Positions 25,494 through 34,561 of a stretch of 64,000 bases of DNA are shown in pieces. Location of the stretch: NCBI RefSeq assembly GCF_008386585.1, contig NZ_VUOB01000054.1, positions 62,001 through 126,000 of the forward strand, read 5' to 3'. The DNA comes from Solihabitans fulvus. Its GTDB lineage: Bacteria; Actinomycetota; Actinomycetes; Mycobacteriales; Pseudonocardiaceae. The number at the start of each line of letters is the position of its first letter. Positions within the stretch are counted from its first letter, which is position 1. The translations under genes were made by a program, and so were the position numbers. A model generated the notes under the pieces. The model was not told the origin of the DNA and ran no database searches. It saw nothing but the letters and a program-made list of their open reading frames with translations.

Positions 25494-25513
25494 TACTGGA
25501 CGAGGAGTCTGTC

Positions 25514-27433
25514 GTGCCCGAGAACTCCACAGTCGAGAACTCCACAGTCGAGAACCAGGCAGCAGAGAACCAGTTCCACGTCGCGCCCTGGGGTCGGGAC
25601 TCCTGGCCAGGCACGCTCGACCAGCCGTTCGCCACCCTGCCCGCCGCGCAGCGGGCCGTCCGCGCCGGCACCGCCGCGATGCGCGCCGACCTCGTCGTCA
25701 ACCTGCACGCCGGCCGCCACGTCCTGACCGAACCCGTGGAATTACGCGCGGACGCCGGCGACTCCGGCCAGCACGGCCACCGGGTCGTCTACCAGGCGTA
25801 CGGCCACGGCACGCCCGATCGCGCTGCGGCGGTGCTCAGCGGCGGCCGCGCGATCACCGGCTGGCAACCCGGCGACGTCGACGGGGTCTGGCTGGCCGAG
25901 GTCGGCGACCTGACCACCCGGCAGCTGTACGTGAACGGCCACAGGGCGCCGCGTGCGGCGCTGCATCCCGGCATCCCGGGCCGCGTGACGAAAACAGCGA
26001 CCGGTTACGTCACGGACAGCACGGTTCCGCAGGGCTGGCGCAATCCCACCGGCATCGAGTTCGTCTTCCAGGGCGTCTATCCCTGGTCCGAGGCGCGCTG
26101 CGGGGTCGCCGCGATCTCCGGCGACGAACACTCCAGCACGATCACCATGGTTCAGCCAGGCTTCGAACGGGCGCTCGGGCTCTACGCGGCCGAATGGCAC
26201 GGCGAGATCCCCAACGGCGGCGAGATCCCCAACGGCATCGAGATCCCCGCCGGGGGCGGGACCGTGGCCTTCGACGGACTGGCCGCGCCGAGCTCGGCGG
26301 AGAACAGCACCAGCTTCCTGACCGAACCCGGCACCTTCGTCCTCGACCGCAGCAATCCTGGCCGGCACGTCCTGCACTACCTGCCGCTGCCGGGCGAGGA
26401 CCCGACCGAGTCCGAGATCATCGCGCCGGTCCTGGAGAAACTGGTGGTGGGCAAGGGAACCGCGGAGCACCCGCTGCACGACGTCGTGCTGCGCGGCCTG
26501 ACCTTCGCGCACGCCGGCTGGGACAGGCCGAGCGGGCCGGGCGGATTCCTGCACTACCACGGCAATGCGTACTACGGCGGCGGCCCGCTCCAGCGGGTCG
26601 AGATCGCCGAGGGCATGGGCCACGTGAGCGTGCCCGGCGCGGCCGTCCTGGTGCCGTCGAACGTCGAGTTCAGCTCGGCCGAGCGGATCGCCTTGCTGGA
26701 CAACACCTTCGTCCATCTCGGTGCCGGCGCGCTCGCGTTCTCCGGCGGCGGGGCGGACAACGCGGTCATCGGCAACGTCGTCGAGGACGTCTCCGGCGGT
26801 GGCATCGCGGTGAACACCGGCAACGGCGTCCGGATCGAGCGCAACCTGATCCACCACATCGGGCGCGAGTATCGGGGTTCGCCGGCCGTCTGGGTGTCCG
26901 ACTCGCGGGAGACCACGGTGGCACGCAACGAGATCCACGACGTGCCCTACAGCGGCGTCGTCATCGCGGGCGGCGACAACGCGGCCAGGGTCCAGGTGGT
27001 GGAGAACCTCATTCACCACACCATGACGGTGCTCGCCGACGGCGGCGGGATCTATCTCTCCGGTCCCCAGGGTGCGTCCTTCGCTAGCGGCACCGTGGTG
27101 CGGGGCAACGTCATCCGCGACACGATCACCTCCTACAACTTTGGGCTCTACACGGACTACGGCGCCTCGTGGGTGACCGTGCAGGGCAACATCGTGCACC
27201 GCGGCGACACCCCGATCGTGCTGCGGGTGACGCCGCCGCTGGAGAACGTGGTGTTCCTCGGGAACTTCTGGGACGACTGGCCGCAGGACGTGGAACACCC
27301 GCCGGCCGGGGTCACCCTGGCCGGGAACACGGTGCTGCCGAAGGACGACTTCGACCGGGCGCTCGCCGCCGATCCCGCCGGGGCCGACATCCTGGCCGGA
27401 GCGGGCCGAGGCGACGCACGGCGCACGCGGTGA
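25514..27433 (+). CDS. Right-handed parallel beta-helix protein (polysaccharide-active type)
   Basis: A protein of 639 residues with a GTG start at 25514 and GAGGAG upstream. The first ~20 residues are a Glu/Asn/Ser repeat (ENSTVENSTVEN). A pectin lyase-like opening follows (FHVAPWGRDSWPGTLDQPFA), typical of beta-helix glycosidases or lyases. The C-terminal half is a series of parallel beta-helix rungs (DNAVIGNVVEDVSGGGIAVN, NGVRIERNLIHHIG and RVQVVENLIHHTMTVLADGG among them). There is no signal peptide, so it would act in the cytoplasm unless exported unconventionally. An internal 18-bp repeat encodes GEIPNG. It is probably repressed by the divergent TetR protein. Enzyme activity is plausible; the substrate is unknown. 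Confidence 0.85.
   Translation: MPENSTVENSTVENQAAENQFHVAPWGRDSWPGTLDQPFATLPAAQRAVRAGTAAMRADLVVNLHAGRHVLTEPVELRADAGDSGQHGHRVVYQAYGHGTPDRAAAVLSGGRAITGWQPGDVDGVWLAEVGDLTTRQLYVNGHRAPRAALHPGIPGRVTKTATGYVTDSTVPQGWRNPTGIEFVFQGVYPWSEARCGVAAISGDEHSSTITMVQPGFERALGLYAAEWHGEIPNGGEIPNGIEIPAGGGTVAFDGLAAPSSAENSTSFLTEPGTFVLDRSNPGRHVLHYLPLPGEDPTESEIIAPVLEKLVVGKGTAEHPLHDVVLRGLTFAHAGWDRPSGPGGFLHYHGNAYYGGGPLQRVEIAEGMGHVSVPGAAVLVPSNVEFSSAERIALLDNTFVHLGAGALAFSGGGADNAVIGNVVEDVSGGGIAVNTGNGVRIERNLIHHIGREYRGSPAVWVSDSRETTVARNEIHDVPYSGVVIAGGDNAARVQVVENLIHHTMTVLADGGGIYLSGPQGASFASGTVVRGNVIRDTITSYNFGLYTDYGASWVTVQGNIVHRGDTPIVLRVTPPLENVVFLGNFWDDWPQDVEHPPAGVTLAGNTVLPKDDFDRALAADPAGADILAGAGRGDARRTR
26201..26254 (+). repeat. 18-bp in-frame tandem repeat in the beta-helix gene
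   Basis: Two identical 18-base units (26201-26218 and 26219-26236) are followed by a diverged third (26237-26254). Each encodes GEIPNG or a variant, a surface-loop type insertion between two halves of the protein. Confidence 0.85.
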
Positions 27434-27438
27434 CCCGA

Positions 27439-27471
27439 CCCGCCGCCGGGCCTTCGGCGCCCGGCGGCGGG
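27439..27471 (+). terminator. Terminator of the beta-helix gene
   Basis: A perfect 13-bp stem (27439-27451 with 27459-27471) and 7-base loop begin 5 bases after the stop codon of the beta-helix gene. Confidence 0.8.
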
Positions 27472-27529
27472 CCCGGTGTTCGCTGGAGCCAACAGGGTTC
27501 GCCCAGTCACGCGACCCGCGCGGACCGGG

Positions 27530-28439
27530 TCAGACGGTCGCGGCGGCCCGATCCGGTCGGCTCACCGAACCGCCGTCGGTGGTCGACCCACCGTCGGCGA
27601 CGAGCCCGGCGAGCAGGCGCAGGCCCGCCTCGGACGGCGAGCCCGGCGCTGCGGTGAAGGTCACCACGCGCTGCTCGGGGTGGCCGGGGATGGCCAGCGG
27701 CTGCTGGACAAGGGTGAGCGAGCCGACCAGCGGATGGCGGTACTGCCGGACGACGTAGCGGCACTCGTCCACGGCGCGGGTCTGCCACAGCGCGGCGAAC
27801 TCGGGGCTCTTCACCACCAGCTCGCCGATCAGGGCCGTGAGCTTGGGGTCGTCGGGGGTGCCGACCGGCGGCCAGCCGCAGGTGCGCAACGGCCTCCTGC
27901 ACCTTGGCCCGCCAGTCCACGAACAGCTCGCGCAGGTGCGGGTCGAGCAGCACCAGCCGCGACATGTTCGGCCGGTCGGCCGGCCGCTGCGGGCTGTCGA
28001 AGTCCAGGTGCCCGGCCATCAGGGCGTGGCCGAGCGGGTTCCAGGCGAGCACGTCGGTGCGTCGCCCCATGACGATCACCGGAAAGGCGCCCATGGCGTT
28101 GATCAGCTGCGGCACTCCGGGGGCCAGCCGCTCGGCGGGCGCGGCGCGGCGGGTCGGCTGCCCTCCCCTGGCCAGGTCATGCAGGTGCGCGCGCTCGACG
28201 GCGGTCAGCCGCAGCGCGGCGGCGAGGGCGTTGAGCACCTCCTCCGAGGCGTTCCTGCTCTGTCCCTGTTCGAGGCGCGTGTAGTACTGGATGCTGACGC
28301 CGGCCAGGCGGGCCAGTTCCTCGCGCCGCAGGCCCGGCACGCGCCGCCGCGAACCGTACGAGACGAGCCCGACGTCGGCCGGGGTCAGCCGCGCCCGCCG
28401 CGACCGCAGGAACTCCCCAAGATCGTCCGTGTGCGCCAT
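27530..28439 (-). pseudogene. HTH-XRE/MmyB-like transcriptional regulator, frameshifted
   Basis: A regulator of about 302 residues if one base is removed. From the ATG at 28439 (MAHTDDLGEFLRSRRARLTP) the first frame gives the helix-turn-helix (LARLAGVSIQYYTRLEQGQS, residues ~45-64) and most of the MmyB-like ligand domain (GRRTDVLAWNPLGHALMAGH). It then turns to nonsense at a run of five G at 27854-27858 on the forward strand. A different frame continues with DDPKLTALIGELVVKSPEFA and the family ending to a stop at 27530. Removing one base from the run restores a full-length protein. Either the gene is recently broken or the run was miscounted. Intact relatives repress the divergent exporter; here an MFS gene starts 124 bases away. 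Confidence 0.85.
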
Positions 28440-28562
28440 GGGACCAGTATCGCCCGGCCACCCGTCCGGGAGCCTGCCCCTGCCAGGGATACCACATCGG
28501 GGGATCTGGGCAGCGCCGGTCGAAGGCCCGAGGCTCTGTCTCACCAGAGCGAAAGGGCGATC

Positions 28563-29990
28563 ATGTCCATCACCGTTCCCGAGGTCGCCGCCGAGGTCGC
28601 GGCACCGCGGATGACCGCGCGGCACAAGCTGATCCTCGTGCTGCTGCTCGGCACGCAGTTCATGCTGTCGGTCGACTTCTCCATCCTCAACGTCGCCCTG
28701 CCCGACATCGGCAGGGGCCTCGGCATGTCCCTGAGCACACTCCAGTGGGTGGCCACCGCGTTCGCGCTGCCGGCCGCCGGGTTCACCCTGTTGTTCGGCC
28801 GGGTCGCCGACCTGTTCGGCAGGCGCAGGCTGTTCATGACCGGGCTGGTCCTGCTCGCGGTCGGCTCGGTGGTCGGCGGCGTCGCCAACACCTCGACGCT
28901 GCTGCTGATCGGCCGGGTCGTGCAGGGCGTGGCCACCGCGATCACCATCCCGGCGGCGCTGTCGCTGATCACCACCTCCTTCCCGGAGGGCCCGTTGCGG
29001 CAACGCGCGCTCGGCCTCAACGGCGCGCTGCTGTCCGCGGGCTTCACCGTCGGCGCGCTGTTCGGCGGCCTGCTGACCGACCTGCTGTCCTGGCGGTGGG
29101 CGTTCCTGGTCAACGCGCCGATCGCCGTCGTGCTGCTGGTCGCCGCGCCCGCGCTGCTCGCCGCCGGCCGGGAGCGCAGCAGCGACAAGCTGGACGTGGC
29201 TGGCGCGATCACCGTCACCGGCGGCCTGCTCGCCCTGGTCTACGGCGTCACCGAGGCCAGCCACACCGGGTGGACCGAGCCGGTCACGCTGCTCGTGCTC
29301 GCCATCGCGATCGCCCTGCTGGTCGCGTTCGCGGTCATCGAGACCCGCGCCGCGCACCCGCTCGCCTCGGTCCGCGTGCTGACCAAGCGCACCGTCGGCT
29401 GGGGCAATCTCGGCGGCTTCGTCACGTTCACCATGGCGAGCGGGCTCGTCTTCCTCTTGACGCTCTACCTCCAGAACGTGCTCGGCTACTCGGCGCTGGT
29501 CACCGGCATCGCGTTCGGCGTTCCCGGCATCGCCGCGTGCGCCGCCGGCATCATCGCCCCTCGGTTCATCGGCCGGATCGGCGCGCAGGCCAGCCTGGTG
29601 ATCGGCCTGGCCGTGCAGGGGCTGGCCACCGTCGCGATGCTGTTCATCGGCCAGGACCGCGCCGGCATCGTGCTGGTCATGGTGTCCGCCGGCGTCGGCT
29701 TCTTCGGGCACGTCTACGGCATCGTCGCCTACATGGTCACGGCGACCTCGGGGCTGCCCGACCACGAACAGGGCCTGGCCACCGGCCTGACCACGATGAC
29801 CCAGCAGGTCGGGCTGACCATGGGGATTCCCGTGCTGAGCGCGATCGCCAGCGCGGGTGTCGGCGCCGGTGCCCCGGCCGACACCGTGCTCGGCGGGCTG
29901 CGCCTCGCCATCGGGGTCGACGCGGCCGTCGTGCTCGTCGGCGCCGCCCTGATCGCCGCGTTCCTCGGCGTTCGCCGCCCCGTGCGCTGA
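28563..29990 (+). CDS. MFS drug-type exporter (DHA2, EmrB/QacA-like)
   Basis: A membrane antiporter of 475 residues, ATG at 28563, about 14 helices. Recognisable parts are SVDFSILNVALPDIGRGLGM in helix 1, the motif A loop GRVADLFGRRRLF (residues ~80-92) and LLIGRVVQGVATAITIPAAL, all of the DHA2 branch. It probably exports a lipophilic toxin or drug using the proton gradient; the substrate is unknown. The frameshifted HTH/MmyB regulator gene is divergent with 123 bases between the starts, the usual arrangement for local repression, so loss of that regulator could leave this gene derepressed. Confidence 0.92.
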   Translation: MSITVPEVAAEVAAPRMTARHKLILVLLLGTQFMLSVDFSILNVALPDIGRGLGMSLSTLQWVATAFALPAAGFTLLFGRVADLFGRRRLFMTGLVLLAVGSVVGGVANTSTLLLIGRVVQGVATAITIPAALSLITTSFPEGPLRQRALGLNGALLSAGFTVGALFGGLLTDLLSWRWAFLVNAPIAVVLLVAAPALLAAGRERSSDKLDVAGAITVTGGLLALVYGVTEASHTGWTEPVTLLVLAIAIALLVAFAVIETRAAHPLASVRVLTKRTVGWGNLGGFVTFTMASGLVFLLTLYLQNVLGYSALVTGIAFGVPGIAACAAGIIAPRFIGRIGAQASLVIGLAVQGLATVAMLFIGQDRAGIVLVMVSAGVGFFGHVYGIVAYMVTATSGLPDHEQGLATGLTTMTQQVGLTMGIPVLSAIASAGVGAGAPADTVLGGLRLAIGVDAAVVLVGAALIAAFLGVRRPVR

Positions 29991-30087
29991 CCCGATCGTG
30001 TGACATCGCGGCCGCACCCGCCGCGCCCGGTCGACGCGGGCGCGGTCGGTGTGGTGCTCTCCGGGGACCACGGGAGAGGATGGTCGC

Positions 30088-30951
30088 ATGTGCCGGTTGT
30101 TCGGGATGTCCAGCGCGCCGCGTCGAGTGCGGGCCACGTTCTGGCTGCTGGAGGCTCCCGACAGCCTCGCGCGGCAGAGCGAGCGCAACCCCGACGGCAC
30201 CGGCCTCGGCACCTTCACCCCGGACGGTAAGCCGCTGGTGGAGAAGCAGCCGCTGCCCGCGTTCCGGGACAGCGAGTTCGCGACCGAGGCGCGGCACCAC
30301 GAGTCGACGACGTTCGTGGCGCACGTTCGGCACGCGTCCACCGGCGGGTTGGACGTCCGCAACACCCACCCGTTCGTCCAGCAGGAGCGGCTGTTCGCCC
30401 ACAACGGCGTGGTCGAGGACCTGCCCGGGCTGGACCGGGAACTCGGCCCGTACCGCCGCCTGGTGGCTGGCGAGACGGACTCCGAGCGGCTGTTCGCGTT
30501 GATCACCAAGCACATCGACGGGCACAACGGCAACGTGACGGCCGGGATCAGCACGGCGGTGCAGTGGGTCAGCGAGCGATTGCCGCTGTACTCCGTCAAC
30601 CTGGTGCTCACCACCGCGACGGACCTGTGGGCCCTGCGCTACCCGGACAACCACGACCTGCTGGTGCTGGAGCGCGAACCCGGTGCTGGGGCGGGCGAAC
30701 ACCTCGACCACACCAGCCGGGCGACCACGATGCGGGTGCGGTCGGGCGATCTCGCCGACCACCCCGCGGTCGTGGTGGCCAGCGAACGGATGGACGACGA
30801 TCCCGGCTGGCGCCCGCTGGCGTCCGGCGAGCTGCTGCACGTGGACGGGCACCTGCGCGTCACCCGTGAGCTGGTCGTGGACCGGCCGCCCGTGCACCCG
30901 ATGTCGGTGGCCGACCTCGGCTCGGCGGCCGCGTCCCAGCTGGCCCGCTGA
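30088..30951 (+). CDS. Class II glutamine amidotransferase-like protein (YafJ-like)
   Basis: A protein of 287 residues. The start at 30088 puts Cys at position 2 (MCRLFGMSS), the catalytic nucleophile of class II (Ntn) amidotransferases after Met removal; GGGAGAGG lies upstream. Longer readings of the frame would bury that Cys. Also visible are NPDGTGLGTF (residues ~36-45), FVAHVRHASTG (~72-82) and THPFVQQERLFAHNGVVEDL near 92. Such stand-alone domains are widespread and usually not assigned a substrate. It is followed by the phosphoketolase gene 147 bases downstream. Confidence 0.92.
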   Translation: MCRLFGMSSAPRRVRATFWLLEAPDSLARQSERNPDGTGLGTFTPDGKPLVEKQPLPAFRDSEFATEARHHESTTFVAHVRHASTGGLDVRNTHPFVQQERLFAHNGVVEDLPGLDRELGPYRRLVAGETDSERLFALITKHIDGHNGNVTAGISTAVQWVSERLPLYSVNLVLTTATDLWALRYPDNHDLLVLEREPGAGAGEHLDHTSRATTMRVRSGDLADHPAVVVASERMDDDPGWRPLASGELLHVDGHLRVTRELVVDRPPVHPMSVADLGSAAASQLAR

Positions 30952-31098
30952 GCGACGCCGGCTCCGGTTGTCGGTTGGTCGAGTGCCGGCCTGCGGCTCT
31001 TGTCCGCGCTGCGACACCCCGAACCTGTTGGTACGTTCGGATTCCCGAAGGCAGTCCAGCAGGACTCCGTGACCGGCATCGGCACTGCGCGACGGACG

Positions 31099-33480
31099 GT
31101 GACCACGTTGACCGAATCCCCAGACCTCCTGCGGCACCTCGACGACACCGAACTCGACCTGATCGACCGGTACTGGCGCGCCGCGAACTACCTGTCCGTC
31201 GGCCAGATCTACCTGATGGACAACCCGTTGCTCACCGAACCGCTGCGGCCGGAGCACATCAAGCCGAGGCTGCTCGGGCACTGGGGCACCACGCCCGGAC
31301 TGAACCTCGTGTACGCGCACCTGAACCGGGTCATCAGGGCGCGCGACCTCAACGCGATGTACGTGACCGGCCCCGGCCACGGCGGTCCGGGGCTCGTGGC
31401 GAACGCCTACCTCGAGGGCACCTACACCGAGGTGTACCCGAGGATCACCCGCGACGCCGACGGGCTGCGCCGGCTGTTCCGGCAGTTCTCCTTCCCCGGC
31501 GGCATTCCCAGCCACGTCGCGCCGGAGACACCGGGTTCGATCCACGAGGGCGGCGAGCTGGGCTACGCCCTGGTGCACGCCTACGGCGCCGCGTTCGACA
31601 ATCCCGACCTGCTGGTCGCGTGCGTGGTCGGCGACGGCGAGGCGGAGACCGGTCCCCTCGCCGCGAGCTGGCACTCGACGAAGTTCGTCGACCCGAGGCG
31701 CGACGGCGCGGTGCTGCCGATCCTGCATCTCAACGGCTACAAGATCGCCAACCCGACGATCCTCGCCAGGATCCCTGAGCCGGAGCTGCTCGACCTGCTG
31801 CGGGGCTACGGGCATCGCCCGATCGTCGTGTCCGGCGACGATCCGACGCGCGTGCACCGCGACCTGGCCGCCGCGCTGGACGACGCGGTCGAGGACATCG
31901 CCGCGATCCAGGCGCTGGCACGCGGGAACGGGCTCGGCGAGCGGCCGGCGTGGCCGATGATCGTGCTGCGGACGCCGAAGGGGTGGACCGGGCCGGCCGA
32001 GGTCGACGGGACACGGGTCGAGGGCACCTTCCGCGCCCACCAGGTGCCGCTGAGCGGGGTGCGCGCCAACCCGGAACACCTGGCACAGCTGGAATCCTGG
32101 CTGCGTGGCTACCGGCCGGAGGAGCTGTTCGACACCGACGGCGCGCTGCGCGCCGACCTGGCCGCGCTCGCCCCGACCGGCACGAGGCGGATGAGCGCGA
32201 ACCCGCACACCAACGGCGGCGAACTGCTCAGGGACCTGCTCCTGCCCGACTTCCGCGACTACGCCGTCGACGTGCCCGCGCCGGCCGCGAGCACCGGCGA
32301 GGCGACCAGGGTGGCCGGGGCGTTCCTGCGCGACGTGGTCAGGGCCAACCCGCGCACATTCCGCGTGATGGGGCCGGACGAGACCGCGTCCAACCGGCTG
32401 ACCGCGCTGTTCGAAGCCACCGACCGGACGTGGAACGCCGCCGTGGAGCCCGGCGACGACCACCTCGCGCCGGACGGACGGGTCATGGAGGTGCTCTCGG
32501 AACACCTGTGCCAGGGCTGGTTGGAGGGCTACCTGCTGACCGGCCGGCACGGCCTGTTCAACTGCTACGAGGCGTTCATCCACATCGTCGACTCGATGGT
32601 CAACCAGCACGCGAAGTGGCTCAAGACGACCCGCGACATCCCGTGGCGGCGGCCCATCGCGTCACTGAACTACCTGCTGTCCAGCCATGTCTGGCGGCAG
32701 GATCACAACGGGTTCTCGCACCAGGACCCCGGCTTCATCGACCACGTGATGAACAAGAAGGCGGAGATCGTCCGCGTCTACCTACCGCCGGACGCGAACA
32801 CGCTGCTGTCCACTGTGGACCACTGCCTGCGCAGCCGCGACTACGTCAACGTGGTGGTAGCGGGAAAGCAGCCCGCGCTGAACTACCTGCCCATGGACGA
32901 GGCCGTGCTGCACTGCGCGCGCGGCCTCGGCATTTGGGGCTGGGCCAGCAACGACGGCACCGAGCTGCCCGACGTCGTGCTGGCCTGCGCCGGCGACATC
33001 CCGACGCTGGAAACCCTCGCCGCCGCGGCGCTGCTGCGCGAGCTGCTGCCGGACCTGCGGATCAGGGTGGTCAACGTGGTCGACCTGATGCGCCTACAGC
33101 CCGACACCGAGCACCCGCACGGCCTGCCCGACGCGCAGTTCGACGCGCTGTTCACCACCGACCGCCCCGTGGTGTTCGCCTACCACGGCTATCCGTGGCT
33201 GATCCACCGGCTGACCTACCGGCGGACCAACCACGACAACATCCACGTGCGCGGCTACAAGGAGGAGGGCACCACGACGACGCCCTTCGACATCGTCATG
33301 ATGAACGACCTCGACCGATACCACCTGGTGATGGACGTGATCGACCGGGTGCCTTCGCTCGGCGGCCGGCTGGCGCGACTGCGGCAGGACATGGTGGACC
33401 GGCGGGCCCGCGCCCGCGCGTACACCAGGGAGCACGGCGAGGATCCGCCGGAGATCTCCGGCTGGACCTGGCCCGCCTGA
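31099..33480 (+). CDS. xfp: Xylulose-5-phosphate/fructose-6-phosphate phosphoketolase
   Basis: A thiamine diphosphate enzyme of 793 residues from GTG 31099 (VTTLTESPD), the usual length; GTG 31069 is an alternative with AGGA closer by. It cleaves xylulose-5-P or fructose-6-P with phosphate into acetyl phosphate and a triose/tetrose phosphate. Signature blocks are intact: TGPGHGGPGLVANAYLEGTY (residues ~91-110), SFPGGIPSHVAPETPGSIHE (~133-152) and the ThDP/Mg site VGDGEAETGPLAASWHSTKF (~176-195). The stop is one base from the acetate kinase start, so acetyl phosphate is passed to ATP-forming acetate production, a known actinobacterial and bifidobacterial bypass. Confidence 0.97.
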   Translation: MTTLTESPDLLRHLDDTELDLIDRYWRAANYLSVGQIYLMDNPLLTEPLRPEHIKPRLLGHWGTTPGLNLVYAHLNRVIRARDLNAMYVTGPGHGGPGLVANAYLEGTYTEVYPRITRDADGLRRLFRQFSFPGGIPSHVAPETPGSIHEGGELGYALVHAYGAAFDNPDLLVACVVGDGEAETGPLAASWHSTKFVDPRRDGAVLPILHLNGYKIANPTILARIPEPELLDLLRGYGHRPIVVSGDDPTRVHRDLAAALDDAVEDIAAIQALARGNGLGERPAWPMIVLRTPKGWTGPAEVDGTRVEGTFRAHQVPLSGVRANPEHLAQLESWLRGYRPEELFDTDGALRADLAALAPTGTRRMSANPHTNGGELLRDLLLPDFRDYAVDVPAPAASTGEATRVAGAFLRDVVRANPRTFRVMGPDETASNRLTALFEATDRTWNAAVEPGDDHLAPDGRVMEVLSEHLCQGWLEGYLLTGRHGLFNCYEAFIHIVDSMVNQHAKWLKTTRDIPWRRPIASLNYLLSSHVWRQDHNGFSHQDPGFIDHVMNKKAEIVRVYLPPDANTLLSTVDHCLRSRDYVNVVVAGKQPALNYLPMDEAVLHCARGLGIWGWASNDGTELPDVVLACAGDIPTLETLAAAALLRELLPDLRIRVVNVVDLMRLQPDTEHPHGLPDAQFDALFTTDRPVVFAYHGYPWLIHRLTYRRTNHDNIHVRGYKEEGTTTTPFDIVMMNDLDRYHLVMDVIDRVPSLGGRLARLRQDMVDRRARARAYTREHGEDPPEISGWTWPA

Positions 33481-33481
33481 C

Positions 33482-34513
33482 ATGCGCGTCCTCGTGGTCA
33501 ACGCGGGATCCAGCTCGATCAAGGTCGCCGTGGTCGAGGACGGCGAGCGGGTCGAGTCCCACGACGACCTGCCGCAGCACGCGCCCGAGGTGGACGCGGT
33601 CGGCCACCGGATCGTGCACGGCGGCCCGGATCTCGTCGCGCCGACCGTGATCGACGCCGACGTGGAGCGGCGGCTGCGGGAGCTGGTGGCGCTCGCGCCG
33701 CTGCACCAGCCGAAGTCGTTGCGCGGCCTCGACGAGGCGCGGCGGCTGCTGCCGGACGTGCCGCACGTGGCGTGCTTCGACACCGCGTTCCACGCGACGC
33801 TGCCGCGGGCCGCGCACACCTACGCGCTGCCGCGCGAGTGGCGGGAGCGATGGGGCGTGCGCCGCTACGGCTTCCACGGCCTCTCGCACGCGTGGGCGGC
33901 CCGCCGCGCGCTGGAGTTCGCCCCCGGCGCCACCCGGGTGGTGACCTGCCACCTCGGCGCCGGCGCGTCGCTGGCCGCGGTGCTCGACGGGCGCAGCGTC
34001 GACACGACCATGGGGTTCACCCCGTTGGAGGGCCTGGTGATGGCCACCCGCAGCGGGTCGGTGGATCCGGGGCTGCTGACCTGGATCGAGGAGCACGAGG
34101 GGCTGTCCCCGCACGAGGTGGCGCACGACCTCGAACACCGCTCCGGGCTGCTCGGCCTCGCCGGCACGGCCGACATGCGGGACGTGCTCGCGCGACGGGA
34201 CGAGGACGCCCGGCTGGCGCTGGACGTGTACCTCCATCGCCTCGCCTGCGGTGTCGCCGCGATGACCGTCGGCCTCGGCGGACTCGACGCGCTCGTGTTC
34301 ACCGGCGGCGTCGGCGAGCGGGCGGCCGAGGTGCGGCGGCGAGCCTGCGCGGCGCTCGGGTACCTGGGCGTGCGCGTCGACGAGCGGCGCAACGCGGACG
34401 CGCGGCCGGACAGCGAGATCAGCGCGGCCGACGCGGCCGTGCGCACGTTCGTGGTCGAGGCGCGCGAGGACCTGGAGATCGCCGCCTGTGTCGAGCGCGT
34501 CCTCGCGGCGTGA
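33482..34513 (+). CDS. ackA: Acetate kinase (short form)
   Basis: An acetate kinase-family protein of 343 residues, about 55 shorter than the standard enzyme. It converts acetyl phosphate and ADP to acetate and ATP. The active-site blocks are present: VNAGSSSIKVAVVE at the N-terminus, AVGHRIVHGGPDLV (residues ~39-52), HVACFDTAFHATLP, RYGFHGLSHAW, TRSGSVDPGLLTW and FTGGVGERAAEV. The usual HLGNGAS is HLGAGAS, an Asn to Ala change near residue 159. It directly follows xfp with a single base between, so the two act as one shunt from sugar phosphates to acetate. Confidence 0.95.
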   Translation: MRVLVVNAGSSSIKVAVVEDGERVESHDDLPQHAPEVDAVGHRIVHGGPDLVAPTVIDADVERRLRELVALAPLHQPKSLRGLDEARRLLPDVPHVACFDTAFHATLPRAAHTYALPREWRERWGVRRYGFHGLSHAWAARRALEFAPGATRVVTCHLGAGASLAAVLDGRSVDTTMGFTPLEGLVMATRSGSVDPGLLTWIEEHEGLSPHEVAHDLEHRSGLLGLAGTADMRDVLARRDEDARLALDVYLHRLACGVAAMTVGLGGLDALVFTGGVGERAAEVRRRACAALGYLGVRVDERRNADARPDSEISAADAAVRTFVVEAREDLEIAACVERVLAA

Positions 34514-34561
34514 TCTCGTTGGCACGGTACGACAAACGGCCGTGATCGGCTCGGACCGTGG

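Noticed and set aside
27507..30614. Reverse-strand open frame of 1035 codons antisense to the MFS and amidotransferase genes.
   Set aside because: Only its last part is the HTH/MmyB regulator; the rest is low-complexity Asp/Gln/Arg-rich translation of the opposite strand, a common artefact in high-GC DNA.
29737..32610. Reverse-strand open frame of 957 codons across the phosphoketolase region.
   Set aside because: Antisense to xfp, with no family resemblance and biased composition.
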